The notes below the pieces were generated by a model, which was given only the letters and a program-made list of their open reading frames with translations, ran no database searches and had not been told where the DNA came from. DNA of 64,000 nucleotides from Magnetospirillum sp. 64-120 (GTDB lineage: Bacteria > Pseudomonadota > Alphaproteobacteria > Rhodospirillales > Magnetospirillaceae). Position numbers and translations under genes: made by a program. Location: positions 27,582 through 91,581 of the forward strand of contig MKVK01000026.1 of NCBI GenBank assembly GCA_001898825.1, given 5' to 3'. This document shows positions 55,698-63,840 of the stretch, one piece after another (the stretch's first letter is position 1; each line of letters begins with the position of its first letter).

Positions 55698-56251
55698 GCT
55701 GTTTCGTTCCCCTTCTTATGCTTCAAGATGACCCTGACGGCCTCGGACAGAGACCGCACCCGCCAATCCGGCCGCGCAGTTACCACTTCTAGATGAGCGC
55801 GCCGGACCAAGAGCGTATAACAGCCGGCACCTTGTCCAGCAAGGATGTCGCCATTCCTGTCGCCAACCATGTAGCTGGCGGACAGGTCTATACCATGCTG
55901 CGTTGCAGCCTCCAACAGCATGCCGGAGCGCGGTTTACGGCAGGTGCAGCCTTCGTTCTGGCGATGGGGACAAACCTTGATTTCGTCAACCGGCATGCTC
56001 TGCCCCAGCCGGGCGTTCATCGCCTCGACCACCGTGGGGTCGACCAAGCCGTTGCCGATATCGGGCTGGTTCGTCACCACCACAACGACAAAACCTGCAT
56101 CCTTCAACATCCGGACTGCCACAGCCGCCCTGGGCAGCAGCCTGAAATCCTTCAGACGACGCGGCGCGTAAGGCTTCCCATCGACCACTAACGACCGGTT
56201 TATCACCCCGTCGCGATCGAGAAAGACGGCAGGCCGAAGCGCCGCGCTCAT
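55682..56251 (-). CDS. gmhB: D-glycero-D-manno-heptose 1,7-bisphosphate phosphatase (GmhB-like)
   Basis: 189 residues, HAD superfamily. Motif I FLDRDGVIN (about 10-18), motif II VVVTNQ, the Zn-loop Cys/His set in CPHRQNEGCTCRKP (about 94-107) and motif IV GDRNGDILAG. This matches GmhB and histidinol-phosphatase relatives. GGGGTAAGGA precedes the ATG. In this operon removal of the C7 phosphate from heptose bisphosphate is the likely job. Confidence 0.85.
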   Translation of the reverse strand: MSAALRPAVFLDRDGVINRSLVVDGKPYAPRRLKDFRLLPRAAVAVRMLKDAGFVVVVVTNQPDIGNGLVDPTVVEAMNARLGQSMPVDEIKVCPHRQNEGCTCRKPRSGMLLEAATQHGIDLSASYMVGDRNGDILAGQGAGCYTLLVRRAHLEVVTARPDWRVRSLSEAVRVILKHKKGNETACPRC

Positions 56252-56467
56252 TCCTTACCCCCAGCCATTTGAGTAATGATCTGCTGGGGGTGCGGGGTGC
56301 GGGGCGCAAGCCCCACTCCCAACCACCTTATCAAACCCAGCAAAATTCTGCCCCGCCCGGGGACGCCCTTTACCTCGTTCAAAGAACGTGCACCATCCGC
56401 GGAGCCCTTCGATCGTTTCGATCGGCTCCGCAACGAATGAGCGGAACAAGGCCTGACGGGTATCAAC
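56252..56467. repeat. Non-coding gap with palindromes, dispersed-repeat-like
   Basis: 216 bases inside the minus operon, non-coding. It contains a strong palindrome (outer arms 56399-56406 and 56424-56431, with an inner CGATCG pair) and a G/C-rich block with GGGGTGCGGGG and GCCCCACTCCC. The look is that of a dispersed intergenic repeat inserted between gmhB and gmhA. It may cause mRNA processing there. Confidence 0.4.
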
Positions 56468-57052
56468 TCACCACTTGGTCGCGACGATCTGCAAATCGGG
56501 ATGCGACACCAGGCAATGCCAGATCACCGCCTGGAACGCCTCGGCGTGCGGGGTGACCAGGCCGGCATCGACGGTGGGGACAACTACCACCACGTTGCCC
56601 ACTTGCTTGGTGTAGCCGCCGTCGCGGCCGACAATGCCCAAAATCGCCGCACCGCGGGCGCGGGCAAGATCCAAGGCCTTGATCAAATTGGGGCTGACGT
56701 TGCGCTCGGCATTGCCGCCGCCGACAGAGAACACCATCACCGCGTCCTCGGCGCGCAAACGGCTGATTTCCAGCCAGCCGGCGAACACCGATTCCCAGCC
56801 TTCGTCATTGGTCCGCGCCGTCAGTTCCGACACGTTGTCGGTCGGCGCATAGGTTTCGACCCCGCACAGCTTGCGGAAATCGTTCACCGCGTGGGCGCAA
56901 TTGGCGGCGGATCCGCCGACGCCCAGCAGGAACAACCGGCCGCCCCGTTCACGCACCGAGCGGATGGTCGTAACCATGGCGTCGACAGCGGCGCGATCGA
57001 TGCTTTCGGCGATCTGCGCCACCTGCACGAAATACTTCTGAGTATGCGACAT
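56468..57052 (-). CDS. gmhA: Phosphoheptose isomerase-like SIS protein (GmhA-like)
   Basis: 194 residues, SIS domain with the phosphate-binding loops GVGGSAANCAHAVNDF (about 43-58) and VFSVGGGNAERNVS, and the end QAVIWHCLVSHPDLQ, where GmhA proteins have the conserved His region. It would convert sedoheptulose 7-phosphate to D-glycero-D-manno-heptose 7-phosphate in the cytoplasm. GmhA and GmhB flank the dispersed repeat; radical SAM gene upstream by 35 bases. Confidence 0.83.
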   Translation of the reverse strand: MSHTQKYFVQVAQIAESIDRAAVDAMVTTIRSVRERGGRLFLLGVGGSAANCAHAVNDFRKLCGVETYAPTDNVSELTARTNDEGWESVFAGWLEISRLRAEDAVMVFSVGGGNAERNVSPNLIKALDLARARGAAILGIVGRDGGYTKQVGNVVVVVPTVDAGLVTPHAEAFQAVIWHCLVSHPDLQIVATKW

Positions 57053-57087
57053 GAAGATATCTCTCTTACTCTTCCACCATCAACCGA

Positions 57088-58179
57088 TCAGATAAAGTTG
57101 ACGTGAGGCGGTGGGTTTTCGATCAGACGATAGAGGTATCTGTTGACCGCATCCATGCGACAATTCTTGCGGCAATTCTCAATGTTCATTTCATGGCGCA
57201 CGAAATCAAAGTTCTTTTTGCGGCGCTCGCTTTCCCAGATTTCCTGGAAAGACGCTTCATTGATGTTGCCGTATTCGAAACGCTCGTCCAGCAGATAGGC
57301 CAGACAGCCGTTCACCGTACCGTCAGCCATGATATGGGCCAGCAGCAGCGGCGTGGAATAACAGGTGTCGTAACGCTCATCGGCACCATAATTGCGCATG
57401 GCATTGACGCGGGCGACCACGCTGAAGCTGTCCGTCTCCAGCTCTTTCAGCTCTTTTTCAAGATCAAGGAAAGACGTGTAGTCGATGTCGATCTTGGCGT
57501 TGGACAAACCGTGCTGGGAATAGGGCTTGACCACCAGATAGTCCAAACCGATCTCGTCGCGGCACAGCAAGGCAAGATCGTGGATTTCGTGCGCGTTTTC
57601 CGGAATCAGCAGGATCTGCGCACCCAGGGTGCAGGTCAGCCCCTTTTCGCGCCGGGCCGCGACCATCGCCTTCAGATTCGACACGGCAAGGTCGAAATGG
57701 TGCGGCTTGCAACGATGAACCTTCGAATAGGTCTCGGCGGTCGCAGCATTGATCGACGCCTTCAGCCACGACACGTGCGGCAGGGCTTCCTCGCAGAAGC
57801 CTTTGGGCATCACAGTGGAATTGGTGGTGAACGAAACGTCAATCCCCGCCCCTTTGGTGATCTGGACGATCTCGTTGATATGCTTGTGCAGCATGGGTTC
57901 GCCTTCGCCGGCGAACATGACGCTCTTGACGCCAAGCGTGCCCATCTCGGGAATGCGCTTGCGCAGCACTTCGATATCGAGGGAAACCGTCTTGTAGCCG
58001 ACATAATCCACGGCGCAGAAAATGCAGCGATGGTTGCAGGCACCGACCGGCGAAAACTCGACGTAAATGGGATAGATGCTCTTCGCCTTTTCCCAATCGT
58101 TGCTTGCCTCCAGCAGGGCGGCGACACGTTGAGGGTGGTAGACCAGCTTGTGGCTGTCAATCATAAACGGATCGCTCAT
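57088..58179 (-). CDS. Radical SAM protein with C-terminal Cys-rich (SPASM-like) part
   Basis: 363 residues. The CX3CX2C cluster of radical SAM enzymes lies in ACNHRCIFCAVD (about 52-60), followed by GEGEPMLH and FTTNSTV. The C-terminal region has further cysteines (CYSTP, NGCLAY, CRKNCRMD) as in SPASM/Twitch auxiliary cluster domains. It belongs with radical SAM enzymes of sugar or peptide modification. Its place ahead of gmhA in a heptose operon suggests epimerisation, dehydration or another radical step on a sugar. Substrate unknown. Confidence 0.85.
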   Translation of the reverse strand: MSDPFMIDSHKLVYHPQRVAALLEASNDWEKAKSIYPIYVEFSPVGACNHRCIFCAVDYVGYKTVSLDIEVLRKRIPEMGTLGVKSVMFAGEGEPMLHKHINEIVQITKGAGIDVSFTTNSTVMPKGFCEEALPHVSWLKASINAATAETYSKVHRCKPHHFDLAVSNLKAMVAARREKGLTCTLGAQILLIPENAHEIHDLALLCRDEIGLDYLVVKPYSQHGLSNAKIDIDYTSFLDLEKELKELETDSFSVVARVNAMRNYGADERYDTCYSTPLLLAHIMADGTVNGCLAYLLDERFEYGNINEASFQEIWESERRKKNFDFVRHEMNIENCRKNCRMDAVNRYLYRLIENPPPHVNFI

Positions 58180-58374
58180 GCGGATACTTTCATGAGGGTT
58201 TCACCAAATCTGGGGGCAGAGTTAAGCACAAAACCCAATTTCTTATCAACGCCAACCGCCTCCCTGAGGGCGCCAGACTACGCTGACAGTCCACTTTCTC
58301 GGGCTACGCTGCCGCCATTTACCAAGGCCATATTTTCGGGCGCATCGCGATTGGATACGACCGAAAACCCGCCA
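58180..58374. other. Gap between radical SAM gene and truncated glycosyltransferase
   Basis: 195 non-coding bases on the operon strand. A short frame (…GGFSVVSNRDAPENMAL…) continues past the stop of the truncated glycosyltransferase in another phase and could be leftover coding sequence. Nothing else is clear. Confidence 0.35.
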
Positions 58375-59064
58375 TCATTTTCGTTCCACGTCGTCAGGCT
58401 CCCCGACTTGGCTGCCCCAGGTGGCCTTGACGATCTCAAGCACCTGCAGCATCTCTTCGGCCTGTCGCTGGCACATATCGCCCGATAGATCGTCGCGGTC
58501 ATTCACCACCGCAATCTTACTGGCGGGGATGCCATGCTCAATCAACCTAGCTTTGAACGCCTGCGTCACTGTGATAACGGCATCGGCCCGGCCATAAAGA
58601 GCGAGTTCGAGGCACGCCATCAGCCGCCGCCCCAGATTGCCCCGTGTTCCCCTGGTCGCAAGGATCGAGCCCGGCCCAGCATCGCCCAACTCGAATACGA
58701 AGGAGCGCCTGAACCGACAGCCCAGCAGCCAGCCCGCTACGGCGGTGAAAAGTGGTGGCGAGGTTGCGACCACGATCTCGGGCCGGGACATCGATGTGCC
58801 AAGGCTTGCCATGAGTATAAACCAAAGCGAAGCGAGCGCCCGCAAAAGCCGACCACCACTTTTCGTCTTGATCCGGATAACGCGGACACCGTCCAACATT
58901 TCCGCGACAAGGCCGGAGCTGCTGCCCCCCTCATCGGGACAGTGCGTGGTAAGGAGCGTCACGTCATGCCCCCAGGCAGCCAAACGGGCCGAGCATTTCG
59001 ATACCCGCGTCACCGCTGCCTCGCTATGGGGCGGAACATTATTTGTTATGAAAAGAATTTTCAT
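58375..59064 (-). CDS. Truncated GT4-like glycosyltransferase (N-terminal domain only)
   Basis: 229 residues. The first ~190 residues match the acceptor domain of WcaI-like GT-B glycosyltransferases: ILFITNNVPPHSEAAVTRVS, HDVTLLTTHCP, PEIVVATSPPLFTAVAG, DAVITVTQAFKARLIEHGIP. In place of the usual VVxNGVD and the donor-binding C-terminal domain, it runs into a short tail (VVNDRDDLSGDM…) and stops. Full-length relatives have about 400 residues. Probably inactive, or a remnant. ATG at 59064 overlaps the stop of the upstream glycosyltransferase gene (ATGA). Confidence 0.7.
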   Translation of the reverse strand: MKILFITNNVPPHSEAAVTRVSKCSARLAAWGHDVTLLTTHCPDEGGSSSGLVAEMLDGVRVIRIKTKSGGRLLRALASLWFILMASLGTSMSRPEIVVATSPPLFTAVAGWLLGCRFRRSFVFELGDAGPGSILATRGTRGNLGRRLMACLELALYGRADAVITVTQAFKARLIEHGIPASKIAVVNDRDDLSGDMCQRQAEEMLQVLEIVKATWGSQVGEPDDVERK

Positions 59065-60188
59065 CGCCGCCCCAGCAGCTTGCGGTACAGGGACATGGTC
59101 TGCTGAACAATCTTGTCCTGACCAAATTCGGCCTCGGCCCGCGCACGCGCCGCCCGGCCCATGGCATGTCGCAGTTCCGGCGAAGCCGCCAGCCGCTCCA
59201 TGGCCTTGGCTAGGGAACGCCAATCCCGCGCCGGCACCAGCAATCCTTCGACGCCATCCCTCACCACTGCGCGGCATCCCGGCACATCGGTGGTGATGAT
59301 TGGCCGTCCGCAAGCCGCCGCCTCCAGCAAAGCCTTGGGCAAGCCTTCCCGATAGGACGGCAGGACGCAAACATGGGCATCACGCCAGATGGCGGTAATA
59401 TCGTCCCGGTAGCCCAGCCACTCGACCACCCCCTCGGCCTCCCAGGCCGACAGGGTCTGGCGGGACAAGGATGTGGGGTTGTGTTCGTCGGGTTTTCCAA
59501 TCAGCTGGACCTTGCAGGGAATGCCCCGCCACCGCAACAGCCGGGCGGCCAAGACAACCTCTCGGATTCCCTTGTCGGCCAGCATGCGCGAAACTACGGC
59601 AAAGACCGGGACGCCTTTGGGCTCGGGCGACGGCTGGAAACGGACCAAGTCGATCCCCGAGCCGCGGATCATCGTCAGCCGGTCGGCAGAGGCTAACCGG
59701 TTGGCGATCAGCTTTTCCGCGTCGTCGTCATTTTGCAAGATGACGTGGGTCCGGCTGCGCATGAACGACAGCCGTAGACACAAAAGGACAAGATGGCGCA
59801 GCAGGCGCACCCTGGCGCTGCCAGAGGTGAAAAGGTAGCCCAAGCCCCCCAAGGCGCAGATCACGTCCAAACCCAAAAGCCAGGCGGCGAAAGATCCGTA
59901 CAAAACCGGTTTCAGGCCAACCGCGTGCAAAAGACGGGGCCGCTCGCGCCGCAACAAGGCGACGACGCGCCATAAGGTCATCAACTCCCGAAACGGGTGG
60001 TGAGATGCGCGCTGCATGTCGAAGGGAACGACCCGAAGGTTCGCGAGCTTCGCTTGATCCGCTTCGGCCAAGTTGGTGATCAGCTCTGGCCGGAGCCCCT
60101 CCGTAATGCACGCATCCGCTAAAGGCCGCCGATGGGACAGAAAATATGAGCTTTCGGTTATCAGAAAGGCAATGTCAGATTTTGTCAC
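59061..60188 (-). CDS. GT4 family glycosyltransferase
   Basis: 375 residues, GT-B fold: N-terminal ITESSYFLSHRRPLADAC, hinge around FAVVSRMLADKGIREVVLA, donor-binding motif LPSYREGLPKALLEAAACGRP with the E-x7-E pair (about 285-300). Similar to WbpX/PglA-like enzymes of polysaccharide assembly. GTG at 60188 is the first in-frame start; it is the first solid gene of the long minus operon, slightly overlapped by a small upstream ORF. Confidence 0.85.
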   Translation of the reverse strand: MTKSDIAFLITESSYFLSHRRPLADACITEGLRPELITNLAEADQAKLANLRVVPFDMQRASHHPFRELMTLWRVVALLRRERPRLLHAVGLKPVLYGSFAAWLLGLDVICALGGLGYLFTSGSARVRLLRHLVLLCLRLSFMRSRTHVILQNDDDAEKLIANRLASADRLTMIRGSGIDLVRFQPSPEPKGVPVFAVVSRMLADKGIREVVLAARLLRWRGIPCKVQLIGKPDEHNPTSLSRQTLSAWEAEGVVEWLGYRDDITAIWRDAHVCVLPSYREGLPKALLEAAACGRPIITTDVPGCRAVVRDGVEGLLVPARDWRSLAKAMERLAASPELRHAMGRAARARAEAEFGQDKIVQQTMSLYRKLLGRR

Positions 60189-60450
60189 GGCACCACCTGA
60201 TCCGGCACATCAAATCACGGAGAGTCACGATGTCAAAAATGATGAATCCAACGGCAAGTATGAGGAACCAAAGAAAATTCCCGGGCTCATCCATAAATTC
60301 ATCAAAGGTGCGGAGTGACGCTTTCCCATCGACTGCGTCGGAATTCCGCCCCATCAACTGCCCCCCATTCACTATGCACTTGACGAAGCAATCTGCTTTG
60401 CCATTAACGACCCCGCACCGACGGCAACACCGGCCCATAAACTCCTGCAT
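60175..60450 (-). CDS. Small Cys-rich one-TM hypothetical protein
   Basis: Up to 91 residues. The N-terminal part has several Cys (RCCRRCGVV, CFVKCIVNGG) reminiscent of a zinc ribbon; a clear TM helix follows near the C-terminus (FLWFLILAVGFIIFDIVTL) with a basic end. It overlaps the glycosyltransferase start by 14 bases on the same strand. No ribosome site before the first ATG and later ATGs are possible, so the true N-terminus is uncertain. It may be the tail of a decayed gene. Confidence 0.35.
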   Translation of the reverse strand: MQEFMGRCCRRCGVVNGKADCFVKCIVNGGQLMGRNSDAVDGKASLRTFDEFMDEPGNFLWFLILAVGFIIFDIVTLRDLMCRIRWCRDKI

Positions 60451-60862
60451 TGGAAATAATTAAAAGACAGAAACGCTGAGATGCCTACGACGTCGTTGAT
60501 GAGACACAATTGCCCTTGGTTCGTCACAATATGGATGTCCCCTGCGTCTATAATTTCCTGATGAAAACGGCACACGCCATAACAGCAAACGATGCTCGCC
60601 GCTGGAACAACAGTTCCGTCCCCAAGCGTCACCCCAAATTCACCGAATGATATCAATTGGCTGCTTCTGTGGCGCAACACCCCTTGCCGCGCAAGAATGA
60701 CATGCGCAATACACACCATTGTGCCGAAAAAGCAGCGGCAAACATTCCACCTGAAATCGCAAACAGAAACACGACATAGACAGGCCAGAAGAACAAACAA
60801 TACGCCATGAGCCATGGTGCCGAATAAACATAGCGCTCTCTAACTGCGTCCGCTTCAGCCAC
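60372..60862 (-). pseudogene. Possible frameshifted small membrane protein gene
   Basis: A GTG at 60862 with GAGGG in front opens a 69-residue frame with two hydrophobic segments (WLMAYCLFFWPVYVVFLFAI) that stops at 60653. In another frame of the same strand, the following stretch looks coding (GEFGVTLGDGTVVPAASIVC, IIDAGDIHIVTNQGQLCLIN) until 60372. One frameshift near 60660 would join both into one protein of about 160 residues. Family unknown. Confidence 0.35.
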
Positions 60863-61383
60863 TAGACCCTCGCCGTATACGCACGTGGCTCCATGTGCAT
60901 GATGTGCTGCTAGCCGGGATTATGCACCGGGTTGGCGGGGGTAACGCAAAATGTCAATCAGCCATGGCTGCCCGCCAGTAATTGGCTGATTTAGTTTGTA
61001 GTCCCTGTACTCTGAACTGTCCAGTTGCAATCAACATAGCCCGCCTGGGGAGGCCGTGGCTCCAGTCGGCCGCTCGTGTCAGGGGCCTTGACCCCATACA
61101 GGAAGACTGAATTGAAGTAATCTGGCTGATGCGGGGGCAACCCTGCAACCTTCGGCCCGTAGCAGCCCTGTTGCCGATGTCATGGTGCGGCACCCTGCTC
61201 GCCTGGAGACCGGGATCTGAGAAGCGCCGGGACAGTCGGAGGGAACGGAGCCGAAAACAGCGGCAAACCAAGGGCTGTTTGGGGATGGCCGAGATCCGGT
61301 TCGAAGTCCACAAACGCAAAAAGCGCGACCGACCGGGAAATAGACTCCCCCCAGTCGGCCGCGCCGTTCGAAATACGGATGTG
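60863..61383. other. Non-coding border region
   Basis: 521 bases with no gene I can support. The 12-mer CCAGTCGGCCGC is repeated directly at 61062 and 61351, and the composition varies. It lies between the polysaccharide region and the prophage remnant and may contain old insertion debris. Confidence 0.4.
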
Positions 61384-61983
61384 TTACTTGCCGATGGGCG
61401 GCGCCTGCGCCAGCAGGGTGCGGGTCTGCTCAGAATCCGCCGATCCGCCGAACTCGAAGTCGAAGGCGGTGGCGAACTTGCCGGCGAGCAACGTCACCAC
61501 CGAGATAATGCAGCCGCCGACGGCGGTGTTGCCGTCGCCGTGGCCGAACACCATGAAGGCAATTCCGCCGACGATGCCCGCCCCCGCCGTCACCAGCAGG
61601 ACATTAGCGCGGCTGTTGCTGCGCCCGGCCTTGATGAACTCGGAGTCGCGGGCACGGGCATCCTGGCGGTCGGCCAGGGTGGCAGTCAGGGTGGTGAGGG
61701 CGCCGGCCATCTGCTGCATGCGCTCTTCGTGGGCGAAGGCCTGGGCCTGGGAGCGCAATTGGAACGCTAGGGTGGGATCGGCCAGCGCCTCACGGGCCTG
61801 GGCGGGGTCGTCGGTGCCGGTGATAACGCGCACGGTGTCGGCCAGCTTGCCGACGGCCTTTTCTGCATCGTCGCCGAATAGGCCGGCGATATCCGGGGCG
61901 ACGTCGAGCGCCACCTTGGCAAGACCAGCGATGGGATTGGCGGCGATGGCGGCGGCATCGCCGAGGAGATCAAGCAGGTTCAT
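61384..61983 (-). CDS. Phage holin-like protein (3TM type)
   Basis: 199 residues: an N-terminal soluble part with amphipathic helices (AIAANPIAGLAKVALDV), a polar middle, and two clear TM segments near the C-terminus (NVLLVTAGAGIVGGIAFMVF and GGCIISVVTLLAGKFATAF). The arrangement matches the 3TM holin family found beside endolysins in alphaproteobacterial phages. ATG 61983 is preferred. It lies just downstream of the broken endolysin gene, as in phage lysis cassettes. Confidence 0.7.
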   Translation of the reverse strand: MNLLDLLGDAAAIAANPIAGLAKVALDVAPDIAGLFGDDAEKAVGKLADTVRVITGTDDPAQAREALADPTLAFQLRSQAQAFAHEERMQQMAGALTTLTATLADRQDARARDSEFIKAGRSNSRANVLLVTAGAGIVGGIAFMVFGHGDGNTAVGGCIISVVTLLAGKFATAFDFEFGGSADSEQTRTLLAQAPPIGK

Positions 61984-62543
61984 GAGATACCTCCAGGGCG
62001 GCGCAGGCTCGGGCATAGCAGGCTTTGCGGTCGTCGAGACCGGTCAGGCCGCCGTTGATGCGCCGCGTGATGGTTTCGATGTCGCGGGTATCGGCTTGTC
62101 GGTTGAGGCCGTTTCTGTGCCAGAACCATCCGGCCGAGCAGGCGGCGGGACCGGGCTGCTCCAGCAGCTCGGGCTGTACGATCAGATCGAGGCCGAGGGC
62201 GGCGTCGCAGGCGGCATAGTTGGTCTTGCCGGTGACCTGGATCAGGCCTCGCCCGCGATACCGCCAGCCATCGCCGCTAGCCTCGGCGCCATTGCCCATG
62301 CGATTGGCATAGCCCCGGCTGGCGGGCATAGGCTGCTGCCCCCGCAGTATCGAAGTGGCGGGGAAAGACCCGCAACAGGGCTTCGGCGGAGTAGTTCAGG
62401 TTCTCGACCAGGGCGCGCAACTGCCCGCTTTCACGGGCGATCTGGGCCAGAAAGGCAGCCAGCCGCAACGGCGTGGCGAAACGGGCAATATCGGTAGGCC
62501 GCACCGTCGGCAGGGCGGCACTCAGTACGTCTGCGGTCAGCAT
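61970..62543 (-). pseudogene. GH19-type phage endolysin, frameshifted
   Basis: The N-terminal part starts at ATG 62543 (FLAQIARESGQLRALVENLN, with the family's catalytic Glu region) and reads to about YARQP near 62320. The C-terminal part (YANRMGNGAEASGDGWRYRG and RGLIQVTGK, ending at 61970) continues in another frame. Relatives have about ten residues between these blocks (KPEAIANRVYANRMGNG-like), so a small deletion has removed them and shifted the frame. Peptidoglycan cleavage activity is probably lost. Confidence 0.75.
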
Positions 62544-62550
62544 GGGAACC

Positions 62551-62904
62551 TCAGTTGACGTGGACGCGGGATTCTTCGGCGACAACGAGAATCTCGACCT
62601 GCTCGGCGCGGGAACGAATGGCGAGGACGCGGGCGGTCTGCGCCCATGCTTGGCCCGGGCCGAAGCTGAAATACGTCCGCTCCTCGGAGCCGCCGACATA
62701 GGGGGTGATGGTCAGGGGATCGAGGACACGGACCTTGGTGGCATCGCCAGGCACGGCCTCGCCCCGGAATGGCCCGGCCAATCCACCATCGCGGCGGCGC
62801 AGTGCCAAGTAATGAGTGGCGCCCTCGGCCCATTCCAACGGCTCGGACAGGGCCAGCACGTCGCCCTGGTGACCGATCACTTCGCCACCGGGCGGCACGA
62901 TCTC
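62551..62904 (-). pseudogene. C-terminal fragment of a phage tail protein, cut by an IS3 element
   Basis: About 118 residues remain (EIVPPGGEVIGHQGDVLAL, GDATKVRVLDPLTITPYVGG, VLAIRSRAEQVEILVVAEE). This resembles the C-terminal end of a tail-tip/host-specificity or baseplate hub protein. The frame is open upstream to the IS border at about 62905, with no natural start. Position before lysis genes fits phage late gene order. Confidence 0.6.
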
Positions 62905-62954
62905 TGACCTGCTCTGGAATTTTCATCCCGCCGAAAGTAGAGCCTCGACCAAGG

Positions 62955-63840
62955 TTACGCCGTCTGGCGCGGTATCGGCAATGGGGCCGGGATCGGAGCC
63001 CCGGAGGGGCGGAGAGCCTGGCCCATTGCCTTGAGTTTGGCGGCGTGAGCCGCCGGGGTTTGGTATCCGAGGGCCGAGTGCGGCCTGGTGGTGTTGTAGT
63101 CGGCCACCCAGGCGGCGATGACGGCGCGGGCCTGGGGCAGGCTGGTGAACACCGTCTCGTTCAGCAGTTCGTCCCGCATGCGGCCGTTGAAACTCTCCAC
63201 ATACCCGTTCTGCATGGGCTTGCTGGGCGCGATGTAGTGCCATTGCATGCAATGGTCCTGCGCCCATTTCAGCACGGCGGTGGAGGTCAGCTCTGTGCCG
63301 TTGTCGGAGACGATCATCCCCGGCTTGCCGCGTCGGGCCACCAGCGCCGACAACTCGCGGACGACCCGCAGGCCGGAGATCGAGGTGTCGGGCACCGAGG
63401 CCAGGCATTCCCGCGTCACATCATCGACGATGTTGAGCACGCGGAAACGCCGTCCACCCTCCATCTGGTCGTGGACGAAATCCAGCGACCAGCGGGCATT
63501 GGGAACCGCCTCCACCAGGATCGGTGCCCGGCTGCCTACGGCCTTGCGCCGGTTCCGCCGCTTGCGCACTGCCAAGCCTTCCTCGCGGTAGAGCCGGTAG
63601 ATGCGGGTGATGCCCGACGGCTCGCCGTAGCAGGATGAACAGGCGCCGATAGCCGAAACGGCGTCGCTGCTGGGCGAGGCCGCGCAATCGGTCACGCAGA
63701 TCGCTGTCGTCGGGCCGGACCGACCGGTAGCGGATCGTGGTGCGGTCCGCCGCGATGACGGCGCAGGCCCGACGCTCGTTCATCTCGAACTGGCTCCGCA
63801 GATGGGCGACAGCATCCCGCTTGGCGGCGGGCCCTACCAT
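62955..63840 (-). pseudogene. IS3 transposase orfB (DDE integrase), frameshifted
   Basis: The beginning ([26 protein letters not shown]) is in one frame from 63840; the rest ([20 protein letters not shown] to the end at 62955) is in another, with the break near 63625. The rve domain has DDE landmarks [20 protein letters not shown] and [16 protein letters not shown] few bases missing in the expected LLRREG segment explain the break. Probably inactive unless this is a sequencing error. Confidence 0.8.

Noticed and set aside
60073-60318. Plus-strand 81-residue open frame across the glycosyltransferase start
   Set aside because: No ribosome site, and the opposite strand has a clear TM-encoding frame and the start of a GT4 gene.
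61286-61310. GGTTCGAAGTCC as a tRNA T-arm
   Set aside because: No acceptor stem, D-arm or anticodon arm can be formed around it.
61062-61362. Direct 12-mer CCAGTCGGCCGC at 61062 and 61351 as phage attachment sites
   Set aside because: Too short and GC-rich to stand out, no integrase and no tRNA gene beside it; could be chance.
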